Below, piece by piece: positions 1 to 9,816 of a DNA stretch of 64,000 bases (position 1 is its first letter; each line of letters starts with the position of its first letter). The position numbers and the translations under genes are program-made. A model generated the notes under the pieces. It saw only the letters and a program-made list of their open reading frames with translations. It searched no databases and was not told the DNA's origin. The DNA comes from an uncultured Acidovorax sp. (GTDB lineage: Bacteria; Pseudomonadota; Gammaproteobacteria; Burkholderiales; Burkholderiaceae_C): NCBI GenBank assembly GCA_913774955.1, contig CAJYKV010000001.1, positions 16,624 to 80,623 of the forward strand, read 5' to 3'.

Positions 1-177
<177 letters not shown>

Positions 178-404
178 GGTGCGTGTTTCTCTGTGAAAGG
201 GTGGGGCGGCCGTCCGGCCGCGGCGCGGCGATGGGGGACAATTCCGGCCACGGCGGCCGGCCCCCGCCGCCGGAGCGGCCCGGACGGGAACGAAAGATCA
301 GTCCCCCCTTTATAGAGCAATGCCGGCCCCGCGGCCATTCCGGCCGCCCCCATGGCCGGCCGTCGGCCCGGTTTGTCCGATTCCCGCGCACCGTCTTCTC
401 CTGC

Positions 405-1406
405 ATGACCCCTGCTCAGCCCCTGTCCCTCCACATCGTCGTCTATCCCGGCTTCAAGGCCCTGGAAGCCGTGGGCCCGCTCTCGGTCTTCCACTACGCG
501 AACGTGCACCTGGTGCGCCGCGGCCGGTCCGAGGGCTATGCCGTGGCAGTGGCGGCGCAGGCGCGCGGCACGGTGCGCTCCGATACGCTGATGGCGCTGG
601 AGGCCACCGAAGCGCTCGGCGACGGGCTGGGAGGGCAGGGCGGGGTGCTGCCCGACACGGCGCTGCTCGTGGGCGCGCGCGACATCGAGGGCGCGCTGGC
701 CGCCTCGCCCGCCATCGTGGACTGGGCGCGCGCCGCCGGCCCGCGCGTGCGGCGCATGGTGGCGCTCTGTTCCGGCAGCTTCTTCCTGGCCGCCGCGGGC
801 CTGCTCGACGGCCGCCGCGCCGCCACCCACTGGGGCGTCGCGGCGCGGCTGCAGGCCCTGCACCCGGCCGTGGCGGTGGACCCGGACGCGATCTACGTGC
901 GCGACGGGCATCTGTGGACCTCCGCGGGCGTCACCGCGGGCATCGACCTCGCCCTGGCGCTGGTGGAGGAGGACTACGGCCATGCGCTCGCGCTGGAGGT
1001 CGCGCGCGACATGGTCATGTACCTCAAGCGTCCGGGCGGCCAGTCGCAGTTCAGCGTGCAGCTCGCCAGCCAGGCCACCGCCCACCGCGGCATGCAGGAC
1101 GTGCAGGCCTGGGCGCTGGAGCATTTGTCCGAGCCGCTCACGCTGCAGGTGCTGGCCGGCCGCGCCGCCATGAGCGAGCGCCACTTCCGGCGCGTGTTCG
1201 CGCAGGAGACCGGCCGCACGCCCTCCGCCTTCATCGAATCCGCCCGGCTGGAAGCCGCGCGCCGGCTGCTCGAATCCGAGGCCGCGCTGCCGCTCAAGAC
1301 CGTGGCCGCACGCGTGGGCCTGGGCTCCGAGCAGGCGCTGCGGCATCTGTTCCTGCGGCACCTGGGCATTCCGCCGCAGGCGTACCGGGAGCGCTTCGGC
1401 GATTGA
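405..1406 (+). CDS. GlxA-family transcriptional regulator (DJ-1/PfpI domain plus AraC HTH)
   Basis: A 333-residue protein if it starts at the ATG at 405. The open frame extends to 183, but the extra residues are proline/arginine-rich and not family-like, while the segment from 405 starts directly into the DJ-1/PfpI fold (LSLHIVVYPGFKALEAVGPL). Residues about 8–190 form the amidase-like domain. Its nucleophile elbow is ALCSGSFFLAAAG, with the Cys near residue 122. Residues about 225–333 are the AraC-type double helix-turn-helix (MSERHFRRVFAQETG, later LGIPPQAYRERFGD). Proteins of this build are cytoplasmic DNA-binding regulators; most have no proven enzymatic activity. It is divergent from the formaldehyde-detoxification gene and 9 bases or less from the GNAT gene, so either could be a target, but the sequence does not show which. 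Confidence 0.85.
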   Translation: MTPAQPLSLHIVVYPGFKALEAVGPLSVFHYANVHLVRRGRSEGYAVAVAAQARGTVRSDTLMALEATEALGDGLGGQGGVLPDTALLVGARDIEGALAASPAIVDWARAAGPRVRRMVALCSGSFFLAAAGLLDGRRAATHWGVAARLQALHPAVAVDPDAIYVRDGHLWTSAGVTAGIDLALALVEEDYGHALALEVARDMVMYLKRPGGQSQFSVQLASQATAHRGMQDVQAWALEHLSEPLTLQVLAGRAAMSERHFRRVFAQETGRTPSAFIESARLEAARRLLESEAALPLKTVAARVGLGSEQALRHLFLRHLGIPPQAYRERFGD

Positions 1407-1982
1407 GTGATCACCATGCCATCCACTGCTTTCGCCGATACCCAGCTCCGCACGCCCCGCTGCATCCTGCGCCCGTTCCGGCCGGCCGATCTGGCCGGTG
1501 TCTTCGAAGGCCTGGGCGACCCCCGCGTCGTCGAGCATTACGGCGTGCGCTATGCCACGCTGGAGGGCACCACCGAGCAATTGGATTGGTACGCCCGCAT
1601 CCAGCGGGAAGGCACGGGCCAGTGGTGGTGCATCTGCCTGGCGGAGGCCTCCGACCGGCTGATCGGCGCCTGCGGCGTCAACGACATCGACCGCGAACAC
1701 CGCCGGGCCGAGATCGGCTACTGGCTGCTGCCGGCGTACTGGGGCCGTGGCCTGGCCCGCGAGGCCGTGGCCGAAGCGCTCCGCCATGCGTTCGCGCACC
1801 TGGCCATCCACCGCATCGGTGCCGACGTGGACATGGAAAACCACGCCAGCGCGGCATTGCTGGCAGCGCTGGGGTTCACGCGCGAGGGCGTCCGGCGCGG
1901 CTACGAAATGAAAGACGGACGGCCGATCGACCTGCAGCTGTTCTCGCTGCTCGCGACGGACGGTGCCGCCCGGACGGTGTAG
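1407..1982 (+). CDS. GNAT-family N-acetyltransferase (RimJ/RimL type)
   Basis: The predicted product has 191 residues from a GTG at 1407, or 188 from the ATG at 1416; both abut the stop of the regulator upstream, so the two are probably co-transcribed. The family signature is clear: an N-terminal TPRCILRPFRPAD strand, a central region with IGYWLLPAYWGRGLAREAVAEAL (the acetyl-CoA pyrophosphate-binding loop, written Q/RxxGxG/A in the family) and a C-terminal ENHASAALLAALGFTREGVR, typical of RimJ/RimL-like acetyltransferases. These transfer an acetyl group from acetyl-CoA to amine substrates, which may be protein N-termini or small molecules. The substrate cannot be told from sequence. Confidence 0.85.
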   Translation: MITMPSTAFADTQLRTPRCILRPFRPADLAGVFEGLGDPRVVEHYGVRYATLEGTTEQLDWYARIQREGTGQWWCICLAEASDRLIGACGVNDIDREHRRAEIGYWLLPAYWGRGLAREAVAEALRHAFAHLAIHRIGADVDMENHASAALLAALGFTREGVRRGYEMKDGRPIDLQLFSLLATDGAARTV

Positions 1983-2096
1983 CCGGTCACAGCCACGGGG
2001 CTGCGGATGTCTTCCCGGGGGCACGCATCGCCCGCACAGGGCAGGGCGGGCGAGGGGCCGTGCACCGGGTGGGCCCCAGCGGTCACCGCGCGAGGT

Positions 2097-3527
2097 TCAC
2101 GCGCCCTGCAGGCAGGCTTCCACGGCGCGGCCCACCTGGAAGATGCGCGCGTCGGCGCCGTGCAGGCCGCCCACCGACAGGCCGACCGGCAGCTCGCCGG
2201 GCCCCTGGCACGGAATCGACAGCGCACAGCCGTCCAGGAAGTTGAGCACCGTGGTGTTGCGCAGCACCAGCCCGTTGGTGGCGATGAAGCGGGCCGTGTC
2301 CTCCTGCACGTCGGCCAGCAGCGGGGCGCGCACCGCCACCGTCGGCATCAGCCATGCGTCGAGGTCGCGCAGCCGCTCGCGGGCGCATGCCTGCAGCCGT
2401 GCGCGGGCGTCCAGCAGATCGATGTAGTCGGCCGCCGAGATCTGCGCGCCCCGGCGGATGCGCTGGGCCACGCGCGGGTCGTACTGTGCCTCCAGGGCCG
2501 GGTCGGCCAGCCGGGCCCGGTGCAGTTGCCAGGCCTCCGCCGCGACCAGGCCGCCGGCGGCATTGATCTGCGGCAGTCGATGCAGCTCCGGGAAACCGAA
2601 GCGCACGATGCGGGCGCCCGCGGCCGCCAGCCGGTCCAGTGCGCGCTCGAACGCCTCGGCCACCGCGGGCTCCGCGTCGTCCATCACGTAGTCCTCCGTC
2701 ACGCCAAGCCGCAGGCCCGCGAGCGGTGCGGCCCGCGTGTCGAGCGCCTCGCCGCTCAGGATCGCATCGAGGATCGCGCAGCAATCGACGCTGCGCGCGA
2801 TCGGCCCGGCCGAATCGAGGCTGCGCGAGAGGGGATAAGCCCCTGCCAGCGGCACGCGGCGTGCGGTGGGCTTGAAGCCGGTCAGGCCGCAGAAGGCCGC
2901 GGGGATGCGGATCGAGCCGCCCGTGTCGGTGCCCAGCGTTGCGGCGGCCAGGCCCAGCGCCACCGTCGCGGCACCGCCCGAGGTGGAACCCCCGGTGATC
3001 CGTGCGGGGTCGGCGGGATGCGCGGGGGTGCCGTGGTGCGGATTGAGCCCGAGGCCGGAAAAGGCGAACTCGCTCATGCTGGTGCGCCCCAGCAGCACCG
3101 CGCCGGCTGCGCGCAGCCGCGCGACGGCTGGCGCATCGGCCGTGGCGGCGGGTTGATCGGCCATCACGCGGGCCCCGGCCCGTGTGACCTGGCCCTGGAC
3201 ATCGAACAGGTCCTTGACCGACACCGGCAGTCCCGCGAGCGGGGACGGTACATGCCCTGAAGCCCGCAGCGCGTCGCTGGCGGCGGCCGCCTGCAGCGCA
3301 GCCCCGGCATCGACCTCGCCCACGTACGCGCTGCCGCCAGCGGCCCGGTAGGCGGCGATGCGCGCCAGGGCGTCCTCCACCAGCGAGACGCTGGTGGCCG
3401 CTCCAGAAGCTAGCGCGGTGGCGCATTCGCGCAGCGTGGGGGCTTCGGTGCGGGATGTGTGAGCGCGGGCGAAGGTGGTGGCAACCGGGGCGTCGGCGGG
3501 AGAAGGGACAGGAGCGCTAGCGTTCAT
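2097..3527 (-). CDS. Amidase-signature family hydrolase
   Basis: A 476-residue member of the amidase-signature family (AtzF/GatA-like). The Ser-cisSer-Lys triad is visible: Lys near residue 105 in LPVSVKDLFDV, the cis-Ser in ITGGSTSGGAATVALGL near residue 183, and the nucleophilic Ser in GTDTGGSIRIPAAFCG near residue 205. These enzymes hydrolyse carboxamides to acid and ammonia. The protein is not GatA by context, because no gatB or gatC is present, and it lacks the C-terminal domain of full-length allophanate hydrolase. The N-terminal ~30 residues are low-complexity. It is convergent with the GNAT gene. Substrate unknown. Confidence 0.85.
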   Translation of the reverse strand: MNASAPVPSPADAPVATTFARAHTSRTEAPTLRECATALASGAATSVSLVEDALARIAAYRAAGGSAYVGEVDAGAALQAAAASDALRASGHVPSPLAGLPVSVKDLFDVQGQVTRAGARVMADQPAATADAPAVARLRAAGAVLLGRTSMSEFAFSGLGLNPHHGTPAHPADPARITGGSTSGGAATVALGLAAATLGTDTGGSIRIPAAFCGLTGFKPTARRVPLAGAYPLSRSLDSAGPIARSVDCCAILDAILSGEALDTRAAPLAGLRLGVTEDYVMDDAEPAVAEAFERALDRLAAAGARIVRFGFPELHRLPQINAAGGLVAAEAWQLHRARLADPALEAQYDPRVAQRIRRGAQISAADYIDLLDARARLQACARERLRDLDAWLMPTVAVRAPLLADVQEDTARFIATNGLVLRNTTVLNFLDGCALSIPCQGPGELPVGLSVGGLHGADARIFQVGRAVEACLQGA

Positions 3528-3670
3528 CGGTCGAATTCCAGGATTTCGGATCGTTCATAGCGTAGCGCCGATCAGCGGTGGCCACCGCTTCTCTGCGACA
3601 CCGGCTTTGTCCGCAGCGAATGCCGCAGTCTGCCCGCGCGCGCTGCAGGATCACGCCAGCGCCGTCCATG

Positions 3671-3708
3671 AAAAAACCGCCGCGGAGGGAGCCCTCCGGC
3701 GGCGGTTT
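3671..3708 (-). terminator. Intrinsic terminator downstream of gltA
   Basis: On the minus strand an imperfect GC-rich stem of about 15 bp (arms AACCGCCGC…GAGGG and CCCTCC…GGCGGTT, one bulged base) is followed by six T residues, seen as A's at 3671–3676 on the plus strand. It lies about 45 bases past the gltA stop in the correct orientation. Confidence 0.85.
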
Positions 3709-3755
3709 CGTTCTGTCGGCCGGCATCGCAGCTTTTCGGCCGCGCCCTCACGGCA

Positions 3756-5066
3756 TCAGCGCTGGGCGATCGGCTTGACCGTGCGGGCTTCGGCGCCCAC
3801 GAACAGCTGGCGGGGACGGCCGATCTTGTACTCGGGGTCGCCGATCATTTCGTTCAGCTGGGCGATCCAGCCGACGGTGCGGGCCAGCGCGAAGATGCCG
3901 GTGAACAGGTTCACGGGGATGCCGATGGCGCGCTGCACGATGCCGGAATAGAAGTCGACGTTCGGGTAGAGCTTGCGCTGCACGAAGTAGTCGTCTTCCA
4001 GGGCGATCTTCTCGAGCTGCTTGGCCAGCGCGAACAGCGGGTCCTTTTCCAGGCCCAGCTCGGCCAGCACTTCATTGCAGGTTTCCTGCATGAGCTTGGC
4101 GCGCGGGTCGTAGTTCTTGTACACGCGGTGGCCGAAGCCCATCAGCTTGACGCCGGAGTTCTTGTCCTTGACCTGCTTGATGAACTCGCCGATCTTCTCC
4201 ACGCCGCCCTGGGCCTGGATGTCGTGCAGCATGTTCAGCGCCGCTTCGTTGGCGCCGCCGTGGGCGGGGCCCCAGAGGCAGGCCACGCCGGCCGCGATGG
4301 CAGCGAACGGGTTCGTGCCGGACGAACCGCACAGGCGCACCGTGGAGGTGGAGGCGTTCTGCTCGTGGTCGGCGTGCAGGATGAAGATGCGGTCGAGCGC
4401 GCGCTCGAGCACCGGGTTGACCTTGTACTCTTCGCAGGGCGTGCCGAACATCATGCGCAGGAAGTTGCCGGCGTAGCTCAGGTCGTTCTGCGGGTACATG
4501 TACGGCTGGCCCACGCCGTACTTGTAGGCCATGGCGACCAGCGTCGGCATCTTGGCGATCAGGCGGATGGCCGAGATCTCGCGGTGCTGCGGGTTGTTGA
4601 TGTCGGTGCTGTCGTGGTAGAAGGCCGACAGGGCGCCCACCAGGCCGGTCAGCACGGCCATCGGGTGCGCGTCACGGCGGAAGCCGCGCAGGAAGAACTG
4701 CATCTGCTCGTTGACCATCGTGTGCTTGGTCACGCTGTCGCTGAATTCCTGCTTCTGCGTGGCGTTGGGCAGCTCGCCCTTCAGCAGCAGGTAGCAGGTT
4801 TCGAGGTAGTCGCAGTTCGTGGCGAGCTGCTCGATCGGGTAGCCGCGGTACAGCAGCTCGCCCTTGTCGCCATCGATGTAGGTGATCGACGACTGGCAGG
4901 CGGCCGTGGACAGGAAGCCCGGGTCGTACGTGAACATGCCCGTCTGGGCGTAGAGCTTGCGGATGTCCACCACGTCCGGACCCACGCTGCCGTGGTACAC
5001 GGGCAATTCGACGCTCGGGCTGCCATTGCTGAACGAGAGCGTTGCTTTGTTGTCTGCCAGTTTCAT
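3756..5066 (-). CDS. gltA: Citrate synthase (type II)
   Basis: A 436-residue hexameric-type citrate synthase, which condenses acetyl-CoA and oxaloacetate to citrate as the first step of the TCA cycle. The start is the ATG at 5066 ([20 protein letters not shown]), preceded by AAGGAAAC at good spacing. The longer open frame adds 12 residues with no family match. Family motifs present are [23 protein letters not shown] near the N-terminus, the active-site regions [20 protein letters not shown] and [16 protein letters not shown], and [15 protein letters not shown]. It heads toward a strong terminator at 3671–3708 and is probably the last gene of the sdhCDAB-sdhE-gltA transcription unit. Confidence 0.97.
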   Translation of the reverse strand: MKLADNKATLSFSNGSPSVELPVYHGSVGPDVVDIRKLYAQTGMFTYDPGFLSTAACQSSITYIDGDKGELLYRGYPIEQLATNCDYLETCYLLLKGELPNATQKQEFSDSVTKHTMVNEQMQFFLRGFRRDAHPMAVLTGLVGALSAFYHDSTDINNPQHREISAIRLIAKMPTLVAMAYKYGVGQPYMYPQNDLSYAGNFLRMMFGTPCEEYKVNPVLERALDRIFILHADHEQNASTSTVRLCGSSGTNPFAAIAAGVACLWGPAHGGANEAALNMLHDIQAQGGVEKIGEFIKQVKDKNSGVKLMGFGHRVYKNYDPRAKLMQETCNEVLAELGLEKDPLFALAKQLEKIALEDDYFVQRKLYPNVDFYSGIVQRAIGIPVNLFTGIFALARTVGWIAQLNEMIGDPEYKIGRPRQLFVGAEARTVKPIAQR

Positions 5067-5091
5067 TTCGAGTTTCCTTGGGTGGTAGTAG

Positions 5092-5385
5092 TTAGCCCGC
5101 AAGCGGAGGGGTTGCCGGCGCGCGGTGGCGCAGCAGTTCGAGCACTTCCCTGACCTCGGCGGTGTCGGCTTCGCCCTGTGGTTCCTTGCGCCGCAGCAGC
5201 AGGTCCAGCAGGTCGTTGTCGGCGAGGTCCATCAGGGTGGTGATGCCCTGTGCCTGGCGATGCGTCAGGCGGGAGCCATGGTTGGCGAAGAACTGCTCGA
5301 TGAAGAGGTCGTTCTCCACCAGGCCCCGGCGGCAGCGCCACCGGAGCTTGGCGACTTCACGGTCGTCGAGCACGTCTTCGGCCAT
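5092..5385 (-). CDS. sdhE: Succinate dehydrogenase flavinylation factor SdhE
   Basis: A small protein of 97 residues from the ATG at 5385 ([21 protein letters not shown]). It has the family RGxxExD-type motif, here [15 protein letters not shown], and the [18 protein letters not shown] helix seen in SdhE/Sdh5 proteins (here [14 protein letters not shown]). SdhE promotes covalent attachment of FAD to SdhA in the cytoplasm before assembly of complex II. It lies 8 bases after the sdhB stop and just before gltA, the usual betaproteobacterial order, which supports the call. Confidence 0.93.
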   Translation of the reverse strand: MAEDVLDDREVAKLRWRCRRGLVENDLFIEQFFANHGSRLTHRQAQGITTLMDLADNDLLDLLLRRKEPQGEADTAEVREVLELLRHRAPATPPLAG

Positions 5386-5393
5386 GTGCAAAG

Positions 5394-6095
5394 TCAGACG
5401 GCGCGGCGCACCATCAGTTCCTTGATCTTACCGATGGCCTTCGTCGGGTTGAGTCCCTTCGGGCACACGTCCACGCAGTTCATGATGGTGTGGCAGCGGA
5501 AGAGGCGGTAGGGATCTTCCAGGTTGTCCAGGCGCGCGCCCGTGGCTTCGTCGCGGCTGTCGGCGATGAAGCGGTAGGCCTGCAGCAGGCCGGCGGGCCC
5601 CACGAACTTGTCGGGGTTCCACCAGAAGCTGGGGCAGCTGGTCGAGCAGCTCGCGCACAGGATGCACTCGTACAGGCCGTTCAGCTCGTCGCGTTCCTCG
5701 GGGGACTGCAGGCGCTCGCGCTCGGGCGCGATGCCTTCCGTGATGAGGTAGGGCTTGATGGAGTGGTACTGCTTGAAGAACTGCGTCATGTCCACGATCA
5801 GGTCGCGGATCACGGGCAGGCCCGGCAGCGGCTTGAGCACGATCGTGCCCTTGAGCGTGTTCATGTTGGTCAGGCACGCCAGGCCGTTCTTGCCGTTGAT
5901 GTTCATCGCGTCGGAGCCGCAGACGCCTTCGCGGCAGGAGCGGCGGAACGAGATGGACGGGTCCTGCGCCTTCAGCTTGATGAGCGCGTCGAGCAGCATG
6001 CGCTCGTGGCCGTCGAGTTCGATCTCGACGGTCTGCATGTAGGGCTTGGCGTCCTTGTCCGGATCGTAGCGGTAGATTTGAAAGGTGCGCTTCAT
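5394..6095 (-). CDS. sdhB: Succinate dehydrogenase iron-sulfur subunit
   Basis: The full-length SdhB of 233 residues carries electrons from FAD in SdhA to the quinone site through three clusters. The [2Fe-2S] ligands are in SCREGVCGSDAMNINGKNG and the Cys shortly after. The [4Fe-4S] and [3Fe-4S] ligands are in CILCASCSTSCPSFWWNPD and in FRCHTIMNCVDVCPKGLNP. It sits on the cytoplasmic face of the inner membrane. The gene follows sdhA by about 30 bases and precedes sdhE. Confidence 0.97.
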   Translation of the reverse strand: MKRTFQIYRYDPDKDAKPYMQTVEIELDGHERMLLDALIKLKAQDPSISFRRSCREGVCGSDAMNINGKNGLACLTNMNTLKGTIVLKPLPGLPVIRDLIVDMTQFFKQYHSIKPYLITEGIAPERERLQSPEERDELNGLYECILCASCSTSCPSFWWNPDKFVGPAGLLQAYRFIADSRDEATGARLDNLEDPYRLFRCHTIMNCVDVCPKGLNPTKAIGKIKELMVRRAV

Positions 6096-6125
6096 GGTGG
6101 TGTCTCGTGGGTTCTCGTGGGCGTA

Positions 6126-7934
6126 TCAGAACGTGCGGACCTTGGGCGGCACGCTGTCCACGGTCAGGGGCTGGAGGTTCACGGGCTTGTAGGTGAGGCT
6201 GTTGCTCTCGCTGTGCCACAGCGTGTGCTTCATCCATTCCTTGTCGTTGCGGCCCAGCGGGAAGTCGGGGTGGTCGGCCGGGTGCTCGTAGTCGTACACC
6301 GTGTGCGCGCCGCGGCATTCCTTGCGGGCGGCGGCCGAGACCATCGTCGCCTGGGCGACCTCGATCAGGTTGTCCACTTCCAGCGCTTCCATGCGCGCCG
6401 TGTTCCACACCTTGGACTTGTCCTTCAGCGTGATCGCGCCCACGCGCTCGCGGATCGCGTTGATCTTCACGACGCCTTCGTCCATGCCTTCCTGCGTGCG
6501 GAACACGCCGGCGTGCTGCTGCATCGATGCGCGGATGTCGTTGGCGATGTCCTGGGCGTAGATGCCCTGGTTGGAGTCCTGGAGCTGGTTCAGGCGGGCC
6601 AGGGTGCGCTCGGCGCCGTCGGCCGGTAGCGGCTTGTGCTCGCCGCTGTTCTTGACCATCTCGACGATGTGGCGGCCGGCGGACTTGCCGAACACCAGCA
6701 GGTCGAGCAGCGAGTTCGTGCCCAGGCGGTTCGCGCCGTGCACCGACACGCAGGAGCATTCGCCCACCGCGTAGAGGCCGTTCACGACCTGGTTGTGCAC
6801 GCCGCCGTTCTGGATCACGACCTGGCCGTTGATGTTCGTCGGGATGCCGCCCATCTGGTAGTGGATGGTCGGCACGACCGGGATAGGCTCCTTCGTGATG
6901 TCCACGTTGGCGAAGTTCACGCCGATCTCGTACACCGATGGCAGGCGCTTGTGGATCGTGTCCGCGCCCAGGTGGTCGAGCTTGAGCAGCACGTAGTCCT
7001 TGTTGGGACCGCAGCCGCGGCCTTCCTTGATTTCCTGGTCCATCGAGCGCGAGACGAAGTCGCGCGGTGCCAGGTCTTTCAGGGTGGGCGCGTAGCGCTC
7101 CATGAAGCGCTCGCCGTTGCTGTTGAGCAGGATGGCGCCTTCACCGCGGCAGCCTTCGGTCAGCAGCACGCCCGCGCCGGCCACGCCGGTGGGGTGGAAC
7201 TGCCAGAACTCCATGTCCTGCAGCGGGATGCCGGCCCGTGCCGCCATCCCCAGGCCGTCGCCGGTGTTGATGAATGCGTTGGTGGAGGCCGCGAAGATGC
7301 GGCCCGCGCCGCCGGTGGCCAGCAGCACGGCCTTGGCCTGCAGGGCGTACAGCTCGCCGGTTTCCAGTTCGAGGGCCATCACGCCGACCACGTCGCCGGA
7401 GGCGTCGCGGATCAGGTCGAGCGCCATCCATTCGACGAAGAAGTTCGTCTTGGCCTTCACGTTCTGCTGGTAGAGCGTGTGGAGCATGGCGTGGCCGGTG
7501 CGGTCGGCCGCGGCGCAGGCGCGCTGCACGGGCTTCTCGCCGTAGTTGGCGGTGTGGCCGCCGAAGGGGCGCTGGTAGATGGTGCCGTCCGGGTTGCGGT
7601 CGAACGGCATGCCGAAGTGCTCCAGCTCATACACCACCTTGGGTGCTTCGCGGCACATGAACTCGATGGCGTCCTGGTCGCCCAGCCAGTCGGAGCCCTT
7701 GATGGTGTCGTAGAAGTGGTAGTGCCAGTTGTCCTCGCTCATGTTGCCGAGGGAGGCCGACACGCCGCCCTGCGCCGCCACGGTGTGCGAGCGGGTCGGG
7801 AAGACCTTGGACAGCGAGGCCACGTTCAGGCCCGCGCGGGAGAGTTCCAGTGCGGCACGCATGCCGGAGCCGCCGGCGCCGACGATGACGACGTCGAACT
7901 TGCGCGTGGTGATGTTCGCTTTGGTGTAGCTCAT
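6126..7934 (-). CDS. sdhA: Succinate dehydrogenase flavoprotein subunit
   Basis: At 602 residues it matches the usual SdhA length. It oxidises succinate to fumarate with covalently bound FAD. The N-terminal dinucleotide fold is VVIVGAGGSGMRAALELSRAG. The flavinylated His is in FPTRSHTVAAQGGVSASLGN. Active-site stretches include QFHPTGVAGAGVLLTEGCRG and the later GANRLGTNSLLDLLVFG. It is translated from an ATG 32 bases downstream of sdhD within the sdhCDAB operon. Confidence 0.98.
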   Translation of the reverse strand: MSYTKANITTRKFDVVIVGAGGSGMRAALELSRAGLNVASLSKVFPTRSHTVAAQGGVSASLGNMSEDNWHYHFYDTIKGSDWLGDQDAIEFMCREAPKVVYELEHFGMPFDRNPDGTIYQRPFGGHTANYGEKPVQRACAAADRTGHAMLHTLYQQNVKAKTNFFVEWMALDLIRDASGDVVGVMALELETGELYALQAKAVLLATGGAGRIFAASTNAFINTGDGLGMAARAGIPLQDMEFWQFHPTGVAGAGVLLTEGCRGEGAILLNSNGERFMERYAPTLKDLAPRDFVSRSMDQEIKEGRGCGPNKDYVLLKLDHLGADTIHKRLPSVYEIGVNFANVDITKEPIPVVPTIHYQMGGIPTNINGQVVIQNGGVHNQVVNGLYAVGECSCVSVHGANRLGTNSLLDLLVFGKSAGRHIVEMVKNSGEHKPLPADGAERTLARLNQLQDSNQGIYAQDIANDIRASMQQHAGVFRTQEGMDEGVVKINAIRERVGAITLKDKSKVWNTARMEALEVDNLIEVAQATMVSAAARKECRGAHTVYDYEHPADHPDFPLGRNDKEWMKHTLWHSESNSLTYKPVNLQPLTVDSVPPKVRTF

Positions 7935-7966
7935 TGTTGTGTGCTTTCAGTCGCGGGGTGATCGGA

Positions 7967-8332
7967 TCAGAGGCGCCAGAGGATCTGGATGCCCCAGCCG
8001 GCGCAGCCGACGAGCCAGAAGATCGTGAGCGCCTGCAGCGCGAGTCGCAGGCCGACGGGCTTGACGTAGTCCATCCAGACGTCGCGCATGCCGACCCAGG
8101 CGTGCCATGCGAGGCCGACGATGACGGAGAACGTGAGCACCTTCATCCACTGCGCGGCGAAGATGCCGGCCCAGCGGTCGTAGCCGATGGGGCCCTTGGT
8201 GAGCACCAGCTGCGCCAGCACGACGAGGGTGAAGACGGCCATCAGGGCCGCGGTGACGCGCTGGCTGAGCCAGTCGCGCGTGCCGTAGTGGGCACCGACG
8301 ACGGTGCGCTTGGAGCCGTAGTTCACGGACAT
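7967..8332 (-). CDS. sdhD: Succinate dehydrogenase membrane anchor subunit D
   Basis: A 121-residue integral membrane protein with three predicted transmembrane segments: around VTAALMAVFTLVVLAQLVL, the segment around VLTFSVIVGLAWHAWVGMRD, and the C-terminal LALQALTIFWLVGCAGWGIQI. The middle segment holds the WHAWVGMRDVWMDYV motif seen in SdhD quinone and heme-pocket regions. It anchors SdhAB with SdhC. The gene lies between sdhC and sdhA. Confidence 0.92.
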   Translation of the reverse strand: MSVNYGSKRTVVGAHYGTRDWLSQRVTAALMAVFTLVVLAQLVLTKGPIGYDRWAGIFAAQWMKVLTFSVIVGLAWHAWVGMRDVWMDYVKPVGLRLALQALTIFWLVGCAGWGIQILWRL

Positions 8333-8389
8333 GGGGTGATCCTTGGAAATCGTTGGAATGGGGGAGGGCGGAGCGCCGGCCGGCGTGTA

Positions 8390-8824
8390 TCAGTACAGGC
8401 CGAAGAGCTTGGCGCCGAGAACCACGGTGAGGCCCAGGCTGATCACCAGCGTGGCCTTGGCCGACTTGGAGCCGAAATCCTTGTTCACGGCGTCGTGGCT
8501 CACGTCCATCCAGAGGTGGCGCAGGCCCGCGGTGAAGTGGTGCAGGTAGGCCCAGATCAGGGCCAGGACCACGAGCTTGATGAACCAGCCGGGAATGAAC
8601 GCCAGTCCCGCGCTGAAGGCCGAGGTGAACTTGCCGAACGAGATCTCCGACGACACGGAGGTGTCGAACATCCACAGCACGAAGGGCAGCAGCAGCAGCA
8701 TGATCACGCCGCTGATCCGGTGCAGGATCGACACCCATCCCGCGGCCGGCAGGCGGTAGGTGGGCAGGTCCGTGAGGGCGTTGATGTTGCGGAATTCAGG
8801 CCGCTTTTTGGCAATCTCGGTCAT
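8390..8824 (-). CDS. sdhC: Succinate dehydrogenase cytochrome b556 subunit C
   Basis: A 144-residue membrane subunit, first gene of the sdhCDAB operon. It opens with a RPEFRNINALTDLPTYRLP stretch, then GWVSILHRISGVIMLLLLPFVLW. The heme-ligand region is LHHFTAGLRHLWMDVSHD, the characteristic HxxxGxRHLxxD motif of the family. There are three predicted transmembrane helices. The unit is preceded by an intergenic stretch of about 150 bases that probably holds the sdh promoter. Confidence 0.94.
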   Translation of the reverse strand: MTEIAKKRPEFRNINALTDLPTYRLPAAGWVSILHRISGVIMLLLLPFVLWMFDTSVSSEISFGKFTSAFSAGLAFIPGWFIKLVVLALIWAYLHHFTAGLRHLWMDVSHDAVNKDFGSKSAKATLVISLGLTVVLGAKLFGLY

Positions 8825-8977
8825 GGCGGTGGCTTTCGTGGATGTAACTGCTTTGTAATTTCGCGCAGGCGAAACAGCCCAAAATTCTATTGCAATGCAA
8901 CAACGTAGAGCTTGTGGACGCTACGATTTCCTTCTTGCGGCATCCGGATGGCTGTACGGACCGGCCCGCGGAATGGT

Positions 8978-9769
8978 TCACTGCAGGGCATTGTGGTAGT
9001 GGTGCGTGTCCGTGCGGTAGAGCCCCCGGCGTAACTCCATCGGAACATCGTTGTAGGTGTAGGCGATGCGCTCTACGCTCAGCAGCGGGGTGGCGGGCGT
9101 GACCCCCAGCAGGGCGGCCTGCGCGGCGTCGGGCAGCACGGCGCGGATCTTCTCGTCCGCGCGCACCATGCGCACGCCGAAGTCGAGTTCGAACATCGCA
9201 TAGGTGGGGCCCGGGTAGCCCGCGAGCCGCTCGGCCGTGAGGCCCTTGAAGGTCTGGCCCGGCAGCCAGATGTCCTCCAGGATCGTCGGCACCTCGGAGA
9301 ACGCGAGGATGCGGCGGGCCATCACCACCGCGTCGCCGCTGCGCAGCGCCAGCGCGCGGGCCACGTCGGCGCTCGCGCGGGTGCGGCGGCAGTCGACGAT
9401 GCGGCGCTGGGCCGGCCCTTCGTCGTCCGCGTCGCCCTCGTCGGGCTGCAGCTTCAGGAACCGGTACTGCACATGGCGTTCCGCATGCGTCGCCACGAAG
9501 GTGCCCTTGCCCTGGCGGCGCATCACGAGGTTCTCGGAGGCCAGCTCGTCGATCGCCTTGCGCACCGTGCCCTGGCTCACGCGGAAGCGGGCGGCCAGGT
9601 CCATCTCGCTCGGGATCGCCTCGCCGGGCTTCCATTCGCCCTGCTGCAGGCTCTGCAGGATGAGCCCCTTGATCTGCTGATAGAGCGGGCTGAAGGCCGG
9701 CGTCGGCGCACCCGGGCCGCCGGCCGTCGGGGCGGGGCTGTCGGAGGTGGCTGCCGGTGGGGTGGACAT
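8978..9769 (-). CDS. GntR/HutC-family transcriptional regulator
   Basis: A 263-residue protein with an N-terminal winged helix (YQQIKGLILQSLQQGEWKPG, then DLAARFRVSQGTVRKAIDEL, residues about 28–100) and a C-terminal UTRA ligand-binding domain. The UTRA domain runs from about residue 115 and includes ARRILAFSEVPTILEDIWLP and a C-terminal VERIAYTYNDVPMELRRGLY. It is divergent from mdh and lies directly upstream of the sdh operon. A palindrome at 9817–9828 abutting the mdh promoter is a likely operator. The ligand is unknown; a TCA-cycle dicarboxylate or tricarboxylate is a guess from context. Confidence 0.9.
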   Translation of the reverse strand: MSTPPAATSDSPAPTAGGPGAPTPAFSPLYQQIKGLILQSLQQGEWKPGEAIPSEMDLAARFRVSQGTVRKAIDELASENLVMRRQGKGTFVATHAERHVQYRFLKLQPDEGDADDEGPAQRRIVDCRRTRASADVARALALRSGDAVVMARRILAFSEVPTILEDIWLPGQTFKGLTAERLAGYPGPTYAMFELDFGVRMVRADEKIRAVLPDAAQAALLGVTPATPLLSVERIAYTYNDVPMELRRGLYRTDTHHYHNALQ

Positions 9770-9816
9770 GCGGATCGTGGGTGCTCGGGGCGCCGTTCGC
9801 GCCGGTCCGCATCATA

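Noticed and set aside
183..404. N-terminal extension of the GlxA-type regulator
   Set aside because: The extra 74 codons are Pro/Arg/Gly-rich and precede the conserved domain. The ATG at 405 leads directly into it.
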